Of a DNA stretch of 64,000 nucleotides, positions 16,824-26,189 are shown one piece after another. Position 1 is the stretch's first letter, and every line of letters starts with the position of its first letter. A model generated the notes under the pieces. It searched no databases and had not been told where the DNA came from. It saw only the letters and a program-made list of their open reading frames with translations. The position numbers and the translations under genes are program-made. The DNA is from Prochlorococcus sp. AG-355-P18 (GTDB taxonomy: Bacteria; Cyanobacteriota; Cyanobacteriia; PCC-6307; Cyanobiaceae): contig QCER01000001.1 in NCBI GenBank assembly GCA_003280515.1, positions 108,086 to 172,085 on the forward strand, in the 5' to 3' direction.

Positions 16824-18056
16824 TTATAAACTTCTCAATGCAACAATTGGATCTAATTTAGAAGCTCTTTTTGCAGGTAAAACGCCAAAGATTAAACCTA
16901 TTGATCCTGAAATAATCATGGTGGACAAAGTAGTTGTAATTCCTACTGATGCAGGAAGTGGTGTTATCAGAGATAAAAGAAAAACGCCTGATAATCCTGT
17001 TGTTGTTCCAATTAATCCGCCAATTGTAGATAAAATCAATGCCTCAATCAAAAATTGAATTAATATATCTGACTGTTTAGCTCCTATTGCTTTTCTAAGT
17101 CCAATTTCTTCAGTCCTTTCACTTACAGAAACTAACATGATATTCATGATTCCTATGCCTCCAACCACCAAAGATACTGCCCCAATTCCAGCCAATAAAA
17201 AAGTTAGCCCACTTGTTATGTTGGTTACTATATTTAATGCATCTTCTTGTGATCTAACCGCAAAGTCATCATCTCTGATTATTTTATGTCTTTGCCTTAA
17301 TAAGTTAGTTATCTGAAATTTAGCGGCACTAGTTGCATTTTTATTTATAGCTTCAACACTAATGAAGCTTAAACTTACTCCATATGTTGGGTCTTTCCCT
17401 GTAATCCTGTTGACCATGGTGGTTAATGGAATATAAGCATTTTTGTCTTGATTACTTCCAAATACAGCACCTTTTGGTTTTAATATTCCAATAATTTCAT
17501 AAGTATGATCTTTAATTCTGATTTTTTCCCCAAGTGATGAGGAATTGTCTCTGAAAAATTCATCTTTCAGATCAGGACCTATTACTACATAACTTCTTGC
17601 ACTATTAATATCACTCTTAGATATAAATCTTCCTTTATCAACTTCAAAGCTTCTTACTTCAAGAAATTCAGGAGTAACTCCTGCAATTGATATATTTAAA
17701 CTTTTAGAATTTGACTGCACTATTTCGTTAGCAGAAATTTGAGGCGCAACTTTTTTCACTGTTGGGACTTGATTACTTATTGCTAATGCATCTTCTAAAA
17801 CAAGATTTTTAGGAAATGAAATACCCCTTCTTCTTGTGTCATTATTTCCAGGAACAATGAATAAAACATTAGCACCCAAATTACTTAATTGGTTTTTAGC
17901 TAATGTTTGAGCACCTCTTCCAAGCCCAACAAGTGTAATAACTGATGCATTTCCTATAATTATCCCAAGCATTGTTAACGAACTTCTCAATTTGTTCGAA
18001 ACTAAGGTTTTTGTGGCCATGCCTAAGGCTTCTTTTATTGAGATATTCCTAGACAT
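16824..18056 (-). CDS. MacB/FtsX-type ABC transporter permease
   Basis: 410 residues. An N-terminal helix (residues 24-50), a MacB-type periplasmic domain (about 50-255) and three C-terminal helices with the FtsX signature (VGGIGIMNIMLVSVSERTEE on the cytoplasmic side). This family exports lipoproteins, peptides or drugs using a separate ATPase. No ATP-binding protein is encoded next to it, so the ATPase must be elsewhere or the gene is an orphan. Its start overlaps the end of the pyruvate kinase gene by 8 bases. Confidence 0.88.
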   Translation of the reverse strand: MSRNISIKEALGMATKTLVSNKLRSSLTMLGIIIGNASVITLVGLGRGAQTLAKNQLSNLGANVLFIVPGNNDTRRRGISFPKNLVLEDALAISNQVPTVKKVAPQISANEIVQSNSKSLNISIAGVTPEFLEVRSFEVDKGRFISKSDINSARSYVVIGPDLKDEFFRDNSSSLGEKIRIKDHTYEIIGILKPKGAVFGSNQDKNAYIPLTTMVNRITGKDPTYGVSLSFISVEAINKNATSAAKFQITNLLRQRHKIIRDDDFAVRSQEDALNIVTNITSGLTFLLAGIGAVSLVVGGIGIMNIMLVSVSERTEEIGLRKAIGAKQSDILIQFLIEALILSTIGGLIGTTTGLSGVFLLSLITPLPASVGITTTLSTMIISGSIGLIFGVLPAKRASKLDPIVALRSL

Positions 18057-19839
18057 ATTTATATTTATCTAATGCATCATCATCTTCAATTTGCCCCATG
18101 TATATAACACCTTCATTTAGTTGCAGTGTAATAAGGTCACCGTTGCTAATTTGATGATCATCCATATATTCTAAATTACAAATTGTAGAAATCTTTTTAT
18201 TATTTTTGTTAAACAAAGCATAAACATCATTTACATTTTGGTTCGTAACAATGCCCGCAATATTTTTACTAAGTGGAATATTTTCCATTAATTCCTTAGG
18301 AACAAATAATATTTCTCCTGAACAAATTAATGACATATCTAGATTATTTTTTATTATTCTTGCTTTACCTGTAACACCGATTTCTCCTATTGATATTCCT
18401 CTTGATACAATCTTTCTTACTAAACCGACTTTTATTAAATCTGTAGAACCACTTATTCCAGTTAATGTACCTGCAGTTTGAACTACTAAATCTCCTTGAT
18501 TTAGTATCCCCATTTCCTGAGCAATTTGCATAGCTAAACTAAAGGTTTTTGCAGTTCTTTCATCATTTTTAACTACTATGGGAGTAACTCCCCAAACGAG
18601 TTGTAATCTTCTCGCTACACTCCTCTCTGTAGTAGTTGCCAATATAGGTGTCGGTGGTCTGAATTTACTTACATTTCGAGCGGTAGAGCCTGATTTTGTT
18701 AAAGGGATTATAGCTCCTGCATCAAGTTGTCTAGCTATATTGCTTACTGCTGCACTAATAGCATTTGGGATGGTACTAGGTAAGTGACTCTCAATAGCTT
18801 TTAGTGGATAATCCCTTTCAATTCTTCTTGCTATAGTTGCCATCGTTTTTACTGCCTCTACAGGATAATCTCCAACTGCAGTTTCATTTGAAAGCATTAC
18901 AGCATCTGTCCCATCTAGAATTGCATTTGCAACATCACTAACTTCGGCCCTTGTTGGTCTTGGATTCGAGGCCATAGAGTCAAGCATTTGAGTCGCTGTA
19001 ATTATTGGAATACCTAAAGTATTAGCTTTTCTTATTAATTCCTTTTGCAAAAGAGGAACTTCTTCAGCAGGCATTTCTACTCCTAAATCACCCCTTGCAA
19101 CCATAACTCCATCACACAAAGGTAATACTGTATCAATTTGATCAATTGCTTCAAATTTTTCTATTTTTGCGACTACGGGAGTTGAATGACCATTTTTATT
19201 TATTAAATCCTTTATCTCATTTATATCGGATGGATTTCTCACGAAACTTAGGGCAATCCAATCAACCCCTTCAGAGAGACCGAATTTTAAATCCTCCTTA
19301 TCTTTGTCTGTCAATGCTTTTACTGATAATTGAACATCTGGAAAATTAACACCTTTATTATTTGAAAGAACACCTCCTACAGTTACCATGCACTTCAAAT
19401 TATTAGCTTTTAAATCAACTTTTTCTACAATCATTTCTATTTTTCCATCATCTAAAAGTATTCTTTTCCCTTCGCTAACTTCTTGAGAAAGTTTGTCGTA
19501 GGTTACATTTGCAATAGCATTTGTACATTCGACTTCATTTGATGTAAGGGTGAATTTATCGCCTTTTTTAACTTTTACTGGCCCATCTTTAAAGCGCCCT
19601 AATCTTATTTTAGGTCCTTGAAGGTCTTGCAATATTCCAATATCTATATCTAACTTTTTTGATACTTCCCTTATGGTTTTTATTCTCTCAGCATGATCTT
19701 TGTGATCTCCATGTGAGAAATTTAATCTGAATGTTGTTACTCCAGCTTTAATTAAATCTGTAATTATCTCTTCAGATTGAGTTGCAGGGCCAATAGTTGC
19801 TACTATTTTTGTTCTTCTTTTTAAATCAATATTCGACAT
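18049..19839 (-). CDS. pyk: Pyruvate kinase with C-terminal PEP-utilizing-type domain
   Basis: 596 residues, longer than the 470-480 of the basic enzyme. The core (about 1-475) shows RTKIVATIGPATQS, RLNFSHGDHKDH, the catalytic AKIEKFEAID, MVARGDLGVEMP and MLSNETAVGDYP. The last 120 residues resemble the mobile phosphohistidine domain of PEP-utilizing enzymes (ITGKARI-type residues VTGKARIIKNN and AGIVTNQ), a form known from cyanobacterial and Bacillus pyruvate kinases. It makes pyruvate and ATP from PEP, the substrate for pdhB. It is the first gene of the reverse-strand run down to the GTPase. Confidence 0.97.
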   Translation of the reverse strand: MSNIDLKRRTKIVATIGPATQSEEIITDLIKAGVTTFRLNFSHGDHKDHAERIKTIREVSKKLDIDIGILQDLQGPKIRLGRFKDGPVKVKKGDKFTLTSNEVECTNAIANVTYDKLSQEVSEGKRILLDDGKIEMIVEKVDLKANNLKCMVTVGGVLSNNKGVNFPDVQLSVKALTDKDKEDLKFGLSEGVDWIALSFVRNPSDINEIKDLINKNGHSTPVVAKIEKFEAIDQIDTVLPLCDGVMVARGDLGVEMPAEEVPLLQKELIRKANTLGIPIITATQMLDSMASNPRPTRAEVSDVANAILDGTDAVMLSNETAVGDYPVEAVKTMATIARRIERDYPLKAIESHLPSTIPNAISAAVSNIARQLDAGAIIPLTKSGSTARNVSKFRPPTPILATTTERSVARRLQLVWGVTPIVVKNDERTAKTFSLAMQIAQEMGILNQGDLVVQTAGTLTGISGSTDLIKVGLVRKIVSRGISIGEIGVTGKARIIKNNLDMSLICSGEILFVPKELMENIPLSKNIAGIVTNQNVNDVYALFNKNNKKISTICNLEYMDDHQISNGDLITLQLNEGVIYMGQIEDDDALDKYKYV

Positions 19840-19900
19840 ATATAGATAATATTGCTAGATATAAATAAATTTACCATACCCAAAGTTAGTTATTTAAGTC

Positions 19901-20230
19901 ATGGATTTTAAAACTTATCAGAAAAAAGCTAGAGAAACAGCACAATATCCAGATTTAGGCTCAAATAATATTTATCCAACTCTTGGGTTAGTGGGAGAGG
20001 CTGGTGAGGTGGCAGAAAAAGTAAAAAAGGTAATAAGAGATAATAATGGAATATTTGATAACGAATCGAAGTTAGGTATTAAAAAAGAGTTAGGAGATGT
20101 TTTGTGGTATATATCAAATCTTTGTACAGAATTAAATTTTAATTTAGAGGATGTTGCGTTACAAAACCTTGAAAAACTAAAATTAAGAGCTTCTAAAGGG
20201 AAGATAAGAGGTTCTGGAGATGATAGATAA
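19901..20230 (+). CDS. MazG-like nucleotide pyrophosphohydrolase
   Basis: 109 residues, one MazG-like all-alpha NTP pyrophosphatase domain. The metal-binding acidic motifs are GLVGEAGEVAEKVKKV and KKELGDVLWYISNL, matching the EExxE...ExxD pattern. These enzymes remove non-canonical or excess NTPs; the substrate is not deducible. Short single-domain forms like this are common in cyanobacteria and their phages. It stands alone between divergent pyk and convergent YggT. Confidence 0.85.
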   Translation: MDFKTYQKKARETAQYPDLGSNNIYPTLGLVGEAGEVAEKVKKVIRDNNGIFDNESKLGIKKELGDVLWYISNLCTELNFNLEDVALQNLEKLKLRASKGKIRGSGDDR

Positions 20231-20232
20231 AT

Positions 20233-20511
20233 TCAGCTATAACCTAAGCTGGCATACTGGAGATTTGTAATTAAATTTTGAATAACATTTAAAAGTAAAA
20301 AAGCTAATAAAGATGAAATATCAAATCCACCTATTGGAGGGATAATACCTCTAAAAATATTTAAATAAGGATCTGTGATAGAAGATAATGCAGATAAAAC
20401 ACCGTTACTCCAATCTATCCCAGGAAACCATGTAAGTAAAATTCTTATTATCAATATGAAAGAATAAATTGATAAGGTTTGGCCCAGAACTGCAAAAATC
20501 TCAGATAACAT
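20233..20511 (-). CDS. YggT-family membrane protein (Ycf19-like)
   Basis: 92 residues with two hydrophobic helices (about 5-28 and 62-82). The middle reads LLTWFPGIDWSNGVLSALSSITDPYLNIFR, split here as TWFPGIDW and TDPYLNIFRG, the YggT/Ycf19 signature. Members help cytochrome b6f haem attachment (CCB3) in chloroplasts or osmotic tolerance in bacteria; which applies is unknown. It is downstream of scpB on the same strand after a 38-base gap and reads toward the MazG-like gene, with 2 bases between stops. Confidence 0.9.
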   Translation of the reverse strand: MLSEIFAVLGQTLSIYSFILIIRILLTWFPGIDWSNGVLSALSSITDPYLNIFRGIIPPIGGFDISSLLAFLLLNVIQNLITNLQYASLGYS

Positions 20512-20545
20512 TATCTTTTCGGAATTTAATACATACTAACATTTA

Positions 20546-20571
20546 CTTATTATTGCTGCTTATTATTGCTG
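20546..20571. repeat. 13-bp tandem duplication at the end of scpB
   Basis: The 13-base unit CTTATTATTGCTG occurs twice in perfect tandem (20546-20558 and 20559-20571). On the reverse strand it covers the scpB stop codon, so the second copy is read in another frame and adds two residues (QQ) before the stop. It looks like a recent slippage event of little consequence. Confidence 0.9.
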
Positions 20572-21092
20572 CTTCCTATATTTGAAAGATATTCATTACT
20601 TACTGCAAAAGTTTGAAAAAACTTTTCTGATAATGATAACCAATATGATCTACCATCTTTTTGCTTTCGTTTGACGATAAATTTCTTTTCTAATAATTCT
20701 TTAATATGATCATAAGCTCCTGAACCTCGAAGAAGTATAAGATCCGATTGCAGGATCTTTTTTTTGATAGCAATAGTAGCCAATGTTCTTAATTCGGATG
20801 TTTTCAAATCAGAAGGAAGTAAATCATCTACAAATTCATTAAGACTAGATTTCAGTTCGAGAGAAAAACTGTTATTAACTGCATTTAATTCGATAGCTGA
20901 GTTGGGATTAGAGTATTTATTTTTTAGATATTTAATTGCATCATTTATTGAGTTGATATCAGAATTAGTAATTTCTGAGAGATCCTTTTTTGTTATTGGT
21001 CTGCCTTTTAAATATAGAACAGCTTCAACCTTAGTAACTAGATCTATATCAGATATAGGCGTGGTATTTAGTTCAGATTGATTGATTTTAAT
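20550..21092 (-). CDS. scpB: Segregation and condensation protein B with a non-canonical start
   Basis: The frame reads as a full ScpB of about 180 residues, with VTKVEAVLYLKGRPITKKDL at the start of the first winged helix and LKTSELRTLATIAIKKKI near the second. ScpB with ScpA and SMC compacts and segregates the chromosome. There is no ATG, GTG or TTG in any frame between the ilvA stop at 21123 and codon 21092, and the first in-frame TTG (20807) is in the middle of the protein. The start is therefore probably an ATT such as 21092-21090 (or 21101), with AGGAAAG just upstream. A sequence error or real alternative start must be distinguished. It follows ilvA closely and is probably in its operon. 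Confidence 0.8.
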   Translation of the reverse strand: MKINQSELNTTPISDIDLVTKVEAVLYLKGRPITKKDLSEITNSDINSINDAIKYLKNKYSNPNSAIELNAVNNSFSLELKSSLNEFVDDLLPSDLKTSELRTLATIAIKKKILQSDLILLRGSGAYDHIKELLEKKFIVKRKQKDGRSYWLSLSEKFFQTFAVSNEYLSNIGSSNNKQQ

Positions 21093-21122
21093 TACCGAAA
21101 TCTTTCCTAATTTAGCCTATAT

Positions 21123-22664
21123 TTAATCTGTTGCACCTAGGAATAATTTATATGTATCGTTTTGAGTCTCATCCCAGAATTTATAGCCCAGAATTCTAAC
21201 AAATTTGTTCCACTCCAGAATTTCATTTTTATCGATTAAAACTCCAATAACTATTTTCCCGACATCTGCTCCATAATTCCTGTAGTGAAAAACGCTTATC
21301 GACCAATCAGATTTCATATTATTTAAAAAATTTATTAATGCTCCAGGTCTTTCAGGAAACTCAAATCTGTATAAAAGCTCAACAAAATTTCTATTATTCA
21401 TTTCTTTAAAATTCCTTGGTAATCTTCCTCCTACCATATGTCTTAGATGATTTTTAGATAATTCATCATCACTTATATCAATAAATGTGTATTGCGAATT
21501 TCTAAATTTATTTAAAAGATTTTTTTTATCATTTAATCCATAGACTTCAACTCCTACAAAGATCTGGGCATTATTAGAATTCGACATTCTATAGCTAAAT
21601 TCAGTTAAGTTTCTATTGTCAAGTAGCTTGCAAAAATTAATTAAACTACCTGCATGTTCCGGAATTTCAACTGCCATCATTACTTCTTTACACTCTCCAA
21701 GTTCTGCTCTTTCTGCTACAAATCTAAGGCGCTCAAAATTCATATTTGCACCACATGCAATCGCAACCATTTTTTTATTTGAATGATTCGAATTCAAAAT
21801 ATCTTTTTTCATTCCTGCAATTGATAATGCTCCTGCTGGTTCTAGTATTGATCTAGTATCCTCAAAAACATCTTTTATAGCAGCACATATTTCATCGGTA
21901 TTAACCCTAATCATCTTATCTATATATTTTTTTCCAATATTAAATGTATTTTTACCAATTTTTTTAACTGCCACTCCATCTGCAAATTGACCGACAGAAG
22001 ATAATTCCACAATTTTGGATTCTTCCAAGGATTTTGTCATAGCGTCTGCATCTTCAGGCTCTACACCAATTATTTTTACTTCAGGCCATATTTTTTTAAT
22101 GTATAAAGATATTCCTGATATCAATCCACCGCCACCAACTGCAATATATATTGCATAAGGTTTTTCCTTTAATTGCTGTTCAAGTTCAATAGCTATAGTT
22201 CCTTGTCCTGCTATTACATCAGGATCATCAAATGGATGAATAAAACATAAATTGCTTTCTTGGCTAATCCTTATTGCCTCTTTGTATGTTTCATCATAAT
22301 TATCTCCAAATAATATAACTTTTGCTTTTAAATTTTTTACTGCATTTACTTTTACTAGAGGTGTTGTAATGGGCATTAATATAGTTGCTTGGCAATTTAA
22401 CTTGAGAGCACTAAGTGCAACTCCTTGAGCATGATTACCTGCACTTGAAGTAATTACTCCCTGAGTAAGCTGTGATTTGCTTAGCTTACTCATTTTGTTG
22501 TATGCCCCTCTTATTTTAAATGAAAATACATCTTGAAGATCTTCTCTTTTTAGAAAAACTTCATTATTAAGTGTATTACTTAGGTTATGAGCTTTCTCAA
22601 GTGGTGTTTTTTTTGCTACTTCATAGACTTCAGCTTGAAGTATTTTTTCAAAATAATCATTCAT
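21123..22664 (-). CDS. ilvA: Threonine ammonia-lyase, biosynthetic
   Basis: 513 residues. This PLP enzyme converts threonine to 2-oxobutyrate, the first step to isoleucine. The N-terminal catalytic domain carries the PLP lysine Lys50 in DVFSFKIRGAYNKM, SAGNHAQGVAL, and the glycine-rich phosphate loop VGGGGLISG. The C-terminal third contains two ACT-like regulatory repeats (VEIPEHAGSLINF and FEFPERPGALINF), as in the isoleucine-inhibited IlvA. ATG start at 22664. scpB follows after about 30 bases. It is divergent from dxs. ilvE is at 55 kb in this window. Confidence 0.95.
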   Translation of the reverse strand: MNDYFEKILQAEVYEVAKKTPLEKAHNLSNTLNNEVFLKREDLQDVFSFKIRGAYNKMSKLSKSQLTQGVITSSAGNHAQGVALSALKLNCQATILMPITTPLVKVNAVKNLKAKVILFGDNYDETYKEAIRISQESNLCFIHPFDDPDVIAGQGTIAIELEQQLKEKPYAIYIAVGGGGLISGISLYIKKIWPEVKIIGVEPEDADAMTKSLEESKIVELSSVGQFADGVAVKKIGKNTFNIGKKYIDKMIRVNTDEICAAIKDVFEDTRSILEPAGALSIAGMKKDILNSNHSNKKMVAIACGANMNFERLRFVAERAELGECKEVMMAVEIPEHAGSLINFCKLLDNRNLTEFSYRMSNSNNAQIFVGVEVYGLNDKKNLLNKFRNSQYTFIDISDDELSKNHLRHMVGGRLPRNFKEMNNRNFVELLYRFEFPERPGALINFLNNMKSDWSISVFHYRNYGADVGKIVIGVLIDKNEILEWNKFVRILGYKFWDETQNDTYKLFLGATD

Positions 22665-22780
22665 ATATATATTTTTAGCATTAAATATTAATCTAATAAA
22701 ACATTACATGATCTATTTCAAAAAAAATACTCATTTTGCACCTCGGCGTTTTAGATTATATAGATACCAATTTTTGTTCA

Positions 22781-24670
22781 ATGCTTTTAAGTGAGTTAAG
22801 TCATCCAAATCAACTGCATGGCTTAACAGTTTCACAATTAGAGGAAATAGCTTGTCAAATCAGAGAAAGGCATCTACAAGTAGTATCTACTAGTGGTGGA
22901 CATCTTGGTCCCGGATTAGGAGTTGTCGAGTTGACATTGGCCTTATATCAGACTCTTGATCTTGATTTCGATAAAGTTGTTTGGGATGTTGGACATCAAG
23001 GTTATCCTCATAAATTAATAACAGGACGTTTCAGTCAATTTGATTCTCTTAGGCAACAAAATGGAGTTGCAGGATATCTAAAAAGAAGTGAAAGTAAATT
23101 TGATCATTTTGGTGCTGGACATGCAAGTACTTCTATTTCTGCTGCTTTAGGAATGGCAATAGCAAGAGATAGAAAAGGTGAAAATTATAAATGTGTCGCT
23201 GTTATTGGAGATGGAGCATTAACTGGAGGAATGGCATTAGAAGCTATAAATCATGCAGGTCACTTACCAAATACTCCATTAGTTGTAGTTTTAAACGATA
23301 ATGATATGTCTATTTCACCTCCAGTGGGAGCTCTTTCTTCTTACTTAAATAAGGTAAGATTAAGTCCACCCTTACAATTTTTATCCGATAGTGTTCAAGA
23401 AAGCGTAAAAAATATTCCCTTAATTGGTAAAGATATTCCAGAAGAGCTAAAAAATATCAAAGGAAGCGTTAGACGACTTGCAGTGCCAAAGGTTGGAGCT
23501 GTCTTTGAAGAACTTGGATTTACATATATGGGACCAATTGACGGTCATGATATTGGGAATTTAGTAAACACATTTAACGCTGCTCATAAACTTAAAAAAC
23601 CTGTACTTGTTCATGTTGTCACAACAAAAGGGAAGGGTTACCCTTATGCAGAAGCTGATCAGGTTGGATATCATGCACAGTCTGCATTTGATTTGACAAC
23701 CGGGAAATCTATTCCATCGAAGAAACCAAAACCTGTCAGTTACAGTAAAATATTTGGGCAAACCTTATTGAAAATATGTGAACAAGATAGCAAAGTTGTT
23801 GGTATTACAGCAGCAATGGCTACAGGTACTGGTTTAGATATATTGCAAAAAAATATCCCGGAACAATATATCGATGTAGGAATAGCTGAACAACATGCAG
23901 TTACCCTTGCTGCTGGAATGTCATGCGATGGTCTAAAACCTGTTGTAGCAATTTATAGTACTTTTCTTCAACGTGCTTTCGATCAATTAATTCATGATGT
24001 AGGTATACAAAACTTACCCGTATCATTCGTACTTGATAGAGCTGGAATAGTTGGAGCTGACGGTCCTACGCACCAAGGACAGTACGATATCAGTTATATG
24101 AGATCTATACCTAATTTTGTGCTTATGGCCCCAAAAGATGAGTCTGAGTTACAGAGAATGCTAATAACTTCAATTAACCATAAGGGTCCTACAGCTCTAA
24201 GAATACCTAGAGGTTCTGGATTAGGAGTAGCGGTAATGGATGAAGGTTGGGAACCTTTAAATATAGGAGAAGCTGAAATACTTGAAGAAGGAGAAGATAT
24301 TTTAATTATTGCTTATGGATCAATGGTTGCATCAGCTATTGAAACAGCAAATATCCTAAAAAATATGAACATTAATGCATGTATTGTTAATGCAAGATTT
24401 GTCAAACCCCTAGATAAAAATCTTATTATGCCTTTAGCAAATAGGATTCAAAAAGTGGTAACTATGGAAGAGGGAACCCTTATTGGTGGATTTGGTTCTG
24501 CAATAGTTGAATTACTTAATGATAATGAAGTAAACATTCCTGTATTCAGGATAGGTATACCCGATGTTTTAGTCGATCATGCTTCACCTGACCAGAGTAA
24601 AGAAAAATTAGGACTTTTGCCTGATCAGATGGCAGATAAAATTGTTAAGAAATTTAAGTTAAATAATTAA
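22781..24670 (+). CDS. dxs: 1-deoxy-D-xylulose-5-phosphate synthase
   Basis: 629 residues from the ATG at 22781 ([15 protein letters not shown]), the usual start; a TTG at 22736 would add 15 residues and is rejected. Dxs condenses pyruvate and glyceraldehyde-3-phosphate, using thiamine diphosphate, in the first step of the MEP pathway. Visible: the ThDP-binding region [44 protein letters not shown], then the pyrimidine domain with [15 protein letters not shown] and the C-terminal domain with [13 protein letters not shown]. The pathway supplies isoprenoids for chlorophyll, carotenoids and quinones. Confidence 0.97.
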   Translation: MLLSELSHPNQLHGLTVSQLEEIACQIRERHLQVVSTSGGHLGPGLGVVELTLALYQTLDLDFDKVVWDVGHQGYPHKLITGRFSQFDSLRQQNGVAGYLKRSESKFDHFGAGHASTSISAALGMAIARDRKGENYKCVAVIGDGALTGGMALEAINHAGHLPNTPLVVVLNDNDMSISPPVGALSSYLNKVRLSPPLQFLSDSVQESVKNIPLIGKDIPEELKNIKGSVRRLAVPKVGAVFEELGFTYMGPIDGHDIGNLVNTFNAAHKLKKPVLVHVVTTKGKGYPYAEADQVGYHAQSAFDLTTGKSIPSKKPKPVSYSKIFGQTLLKICEQDSKVVGITAAMATGTGLDILQKNIPEQYIDVGIAEQHAVTLAAGMSCDGLKPVVAIYSTFLQRAFDQLIHDVGIQNLPVSFVLDRAGIVGADGPTHQGQYDISYMRSIPNFVLMAPKDESELQRMLITSINHKGPTALRIPRGSGLGVAVMDEGWEPLNIGEAEILEEGEDILIIAYGSMVASAIETANILKNMNINACIVNARFVKPLDKNLIMPLANRIQKVVTMEEGTLIGGFGSAIVELLNDNEVNIPVFRIGIPDVLVDHASPDQSKEKLGLLPDQMADKIVKKFKLNN

Positions 24671-24689
24671 AAATTTAATAAATAAACTT

Positions 24690-24950
24690 TTATAAAACAC
24701 CACGTGAGGCTAATCCTAAGATTGCACCAATTCCGAAAATATGACCTAGGCAATTAGCACCTACAACAGATGCGTGACTTAAACCACCATAAAATTTTGA
24801 ATTAGGTATTTCAAAACCTTCATTTGGTTTTCTGATAGTTGCCCTAGCAATTGCATAAGCAAAAACATTACATGCAATCATTACGACGGCACACTTTGGA
24901 GACCAAGAAAAAGTTGCTGGATCTGCAGCTGCAAATAATGTAGTAAACAT
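24690..24950 (-). CDS. psaK: Photosystem I subunit X (PsaK)
   Basis: 86 residues with the family's two transmembrane helices and a short loop. The segments CNVFAYAIARATI and SVVGANCLGHIFGIGAILGL are characteristic of PsaK, which sits at the edge of photosystem I and helps antenna attachment. The mature protein is normally processed at the N terminus; the AAADPATFSWSP segment is compatible. It lies convergent to dxs with a 19-base gap. Confidence 0.95.
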   Translation of the reverse strand: MFTTLFAAADPATFSWSPKCAVVMIACNVFAYAIARATIRKPNEGFEIPNSKFYGGLSHASVVGANCLGHIFGIGAILGLASRGVL

Positions 24951-25016
24951 AAAAAATCGTTATTTTCATATATTCTCTAATACTTTTACCTAAAAAACAC
25001 AAAATTGTAAAAGGTC

Positions 25017-25352
25017 TTAAGAGTTGTTTACTTCTAAACTATTTAACAACTTTATAAATCCAAACAAAATCACAAAATCACTTAGGGTTAGGAAGAATTC
25101 TGCAAAGCCATGCAGGAAGTCAACCTCAACGAGGGTTTTATCATAGTAATTTAGCGTGAAGATAGATACCAATATAGTTATGAATACGAATAAAACAGTT
25201 AAGGAAAATCCTGTTTTTACAAAAACATTAACAGTTTTGATTTTATATAAGTAAAACAAAAATATTGCATATGGAATTATTGATACTGCGAACAATAATG
25301 TGTTATCAACTAAACCTAATTTTTCTATAAATTTAATAAATAAATCATTCAT
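25017..25352 (-). CDS. DUF3593-type membrane protein
   Basis: 111 residues with three hydrophobic segments (about 19-37, 45-66 and 84-104). I recognise the pattern of DUF3593, a cyanobacterial and chloroplast family of unknown function. It overlaps the start-to-stop junction of the DUF2499 gene by 8 bases, so the two are probably translated as a pair. No catalytic motif is visible. Confidence 0.8.
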   Translation of the reverse strand: MNDLFIKFIEKLGLVDNTLLFAVSIIPYAIFLFYLYKIKTVNVFVKTGFSLTVLFVFITILVSIFTLNYYDKTLVEVDFLHGFAEFFLTLSDFVILFGFIKLLNSLEVNNS

Positions 25353-25647
25353 ATGTTTCTTCCTTTTTAAAAATAGTGAATGATGCGAGAGCTAATGTTG
25401 AATTACCAATAAATGTAAATATCCCTTGAAGCGCTACTAATCCATACAATAAATCTTGATTATCATAGATATGCCAAGTAATAGCGCACATAGCTCCTAT
25501 TAAGTTTGGAACCATAGCTAAGCTTAACCAAAAAAATAAATTGTATTTCTTATATGTTGAAATTTTGTATATAACAAAGATGGTAAATATCCATTCAATG
25601 ACTGAAGAGATGTGAATTAACCAAGTTCCAAATGAAAGTTCGTGCAA
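25345..25647 (-). CDS. DUF2499 (Ycf49-like) membrane protein
   Basis: 100 residues with three hydrophobic helices. The N terminus HELSFGTWLIHISSVIEW and LAMVPNLIGAMCAITWH are the conserved DUF2499/Ycf49-like segments, found in cyanobacteria and plastids. The function is not known. It pairs by an 8-base overlap with the DUF3593 gene downstream and lies 3 bases below the peroxiredoxin gene. Confidence 0.85.
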   Translation of the reverse strand: MHELSFGTWLIHISSVIEWIFTIFVIYKISTYKKYNLFFWLSLAMVPNLIGAMCAITWHIYDNQDLLYGLVALQGIFTFIGNSTLALASFTIFKKEETYE

Positions 25648-25650
25648 AAT

Positions 25651-26184
25651 TTATATTTTTTTCTTTAATTCATTAAGTACTTCCTTGGCATGATTTATAG
25701 GTAAAACACTTATCCATCTATAAGAAATTTCCCCTTCTGGAGAAATCAAAAAAGTATTTCTATCTGAAAATGGAGGAATCCAAGAACCATATTTTTCGCT
25801 AATAATCCCTTCATGATCGGATAATAAAGTGTAGTTTATAGATTTCTCGCTGCAGAAACTTTCATGAGAATCTTGATTATCAGCACTAATACCAACAATT
25901 TCGGCATTATATTTTGAAAAATCTTTTTTTAATTCCGAAAAACCTTTAGCTTCGAGAGTGCAACCTGCGGTAAAGTCCTTTGGATAAAAATACATAACAA
26001 GCCACTTACCTTGAAAATCATTTAATTCCCAAATATTTTTTGACTTTATGTTTTTATTAAAACCTTCTAACTGAAAGTTTGGAGCAATATCACCAACTTC
26101 TGGAGCAAAATCAAAAGCTAATGCTGAATTACAATTAAATAAAAAAATAAAAGATATTAATATACATACAAACGAATTCCTCAT
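25651..26184 (-). CDS. prxQ: Exported PrxQ/BCP-type peroxiredoxin
   Basis: 177 residues from the ATG at 26184 (a TTG directly before it is less likely). Hydrophobic signal peptide ending in NSALA before FDFAPEVGD, so it acts in the periplasm or thylakoid lumen. The peroxiredoxin fold shows FPKDFTAGCTLEAKGF with the peroxidatic cysteine. The resolving cysteine expected five residues later in most PrxQ is lysine here; another cysteine occurs in ESFCSEKS. It reduces hydroperoxides using thiol donors. It lies 3 bases from L28's gene and from DUF2499's, suggesting one transcript. Confidence 0.88.
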   Translation of the reverse strand: MRNSFVCILISFIFLFNCNSALAFDFAPEVGDIAPNFQLEGFNKNIKSKNIWELNDFQGKWLVMYFYPKDFTAGCTLEAKGFSELKKDFSKYNAEIVGISADNQDSHESFCSEKSINYTLLSDHEGIISEKYGSWIPPFSDRNTFLISPEGEISYRWISVLPINHAKEVLNELKKKI

Positions 26185-26189
26185 CAAAT

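Noticed and set aside
20764..21081. Forward-strand frame opposite scpB
   Set aside because: It is the antisense shadow of a clear ScpB coding frame.
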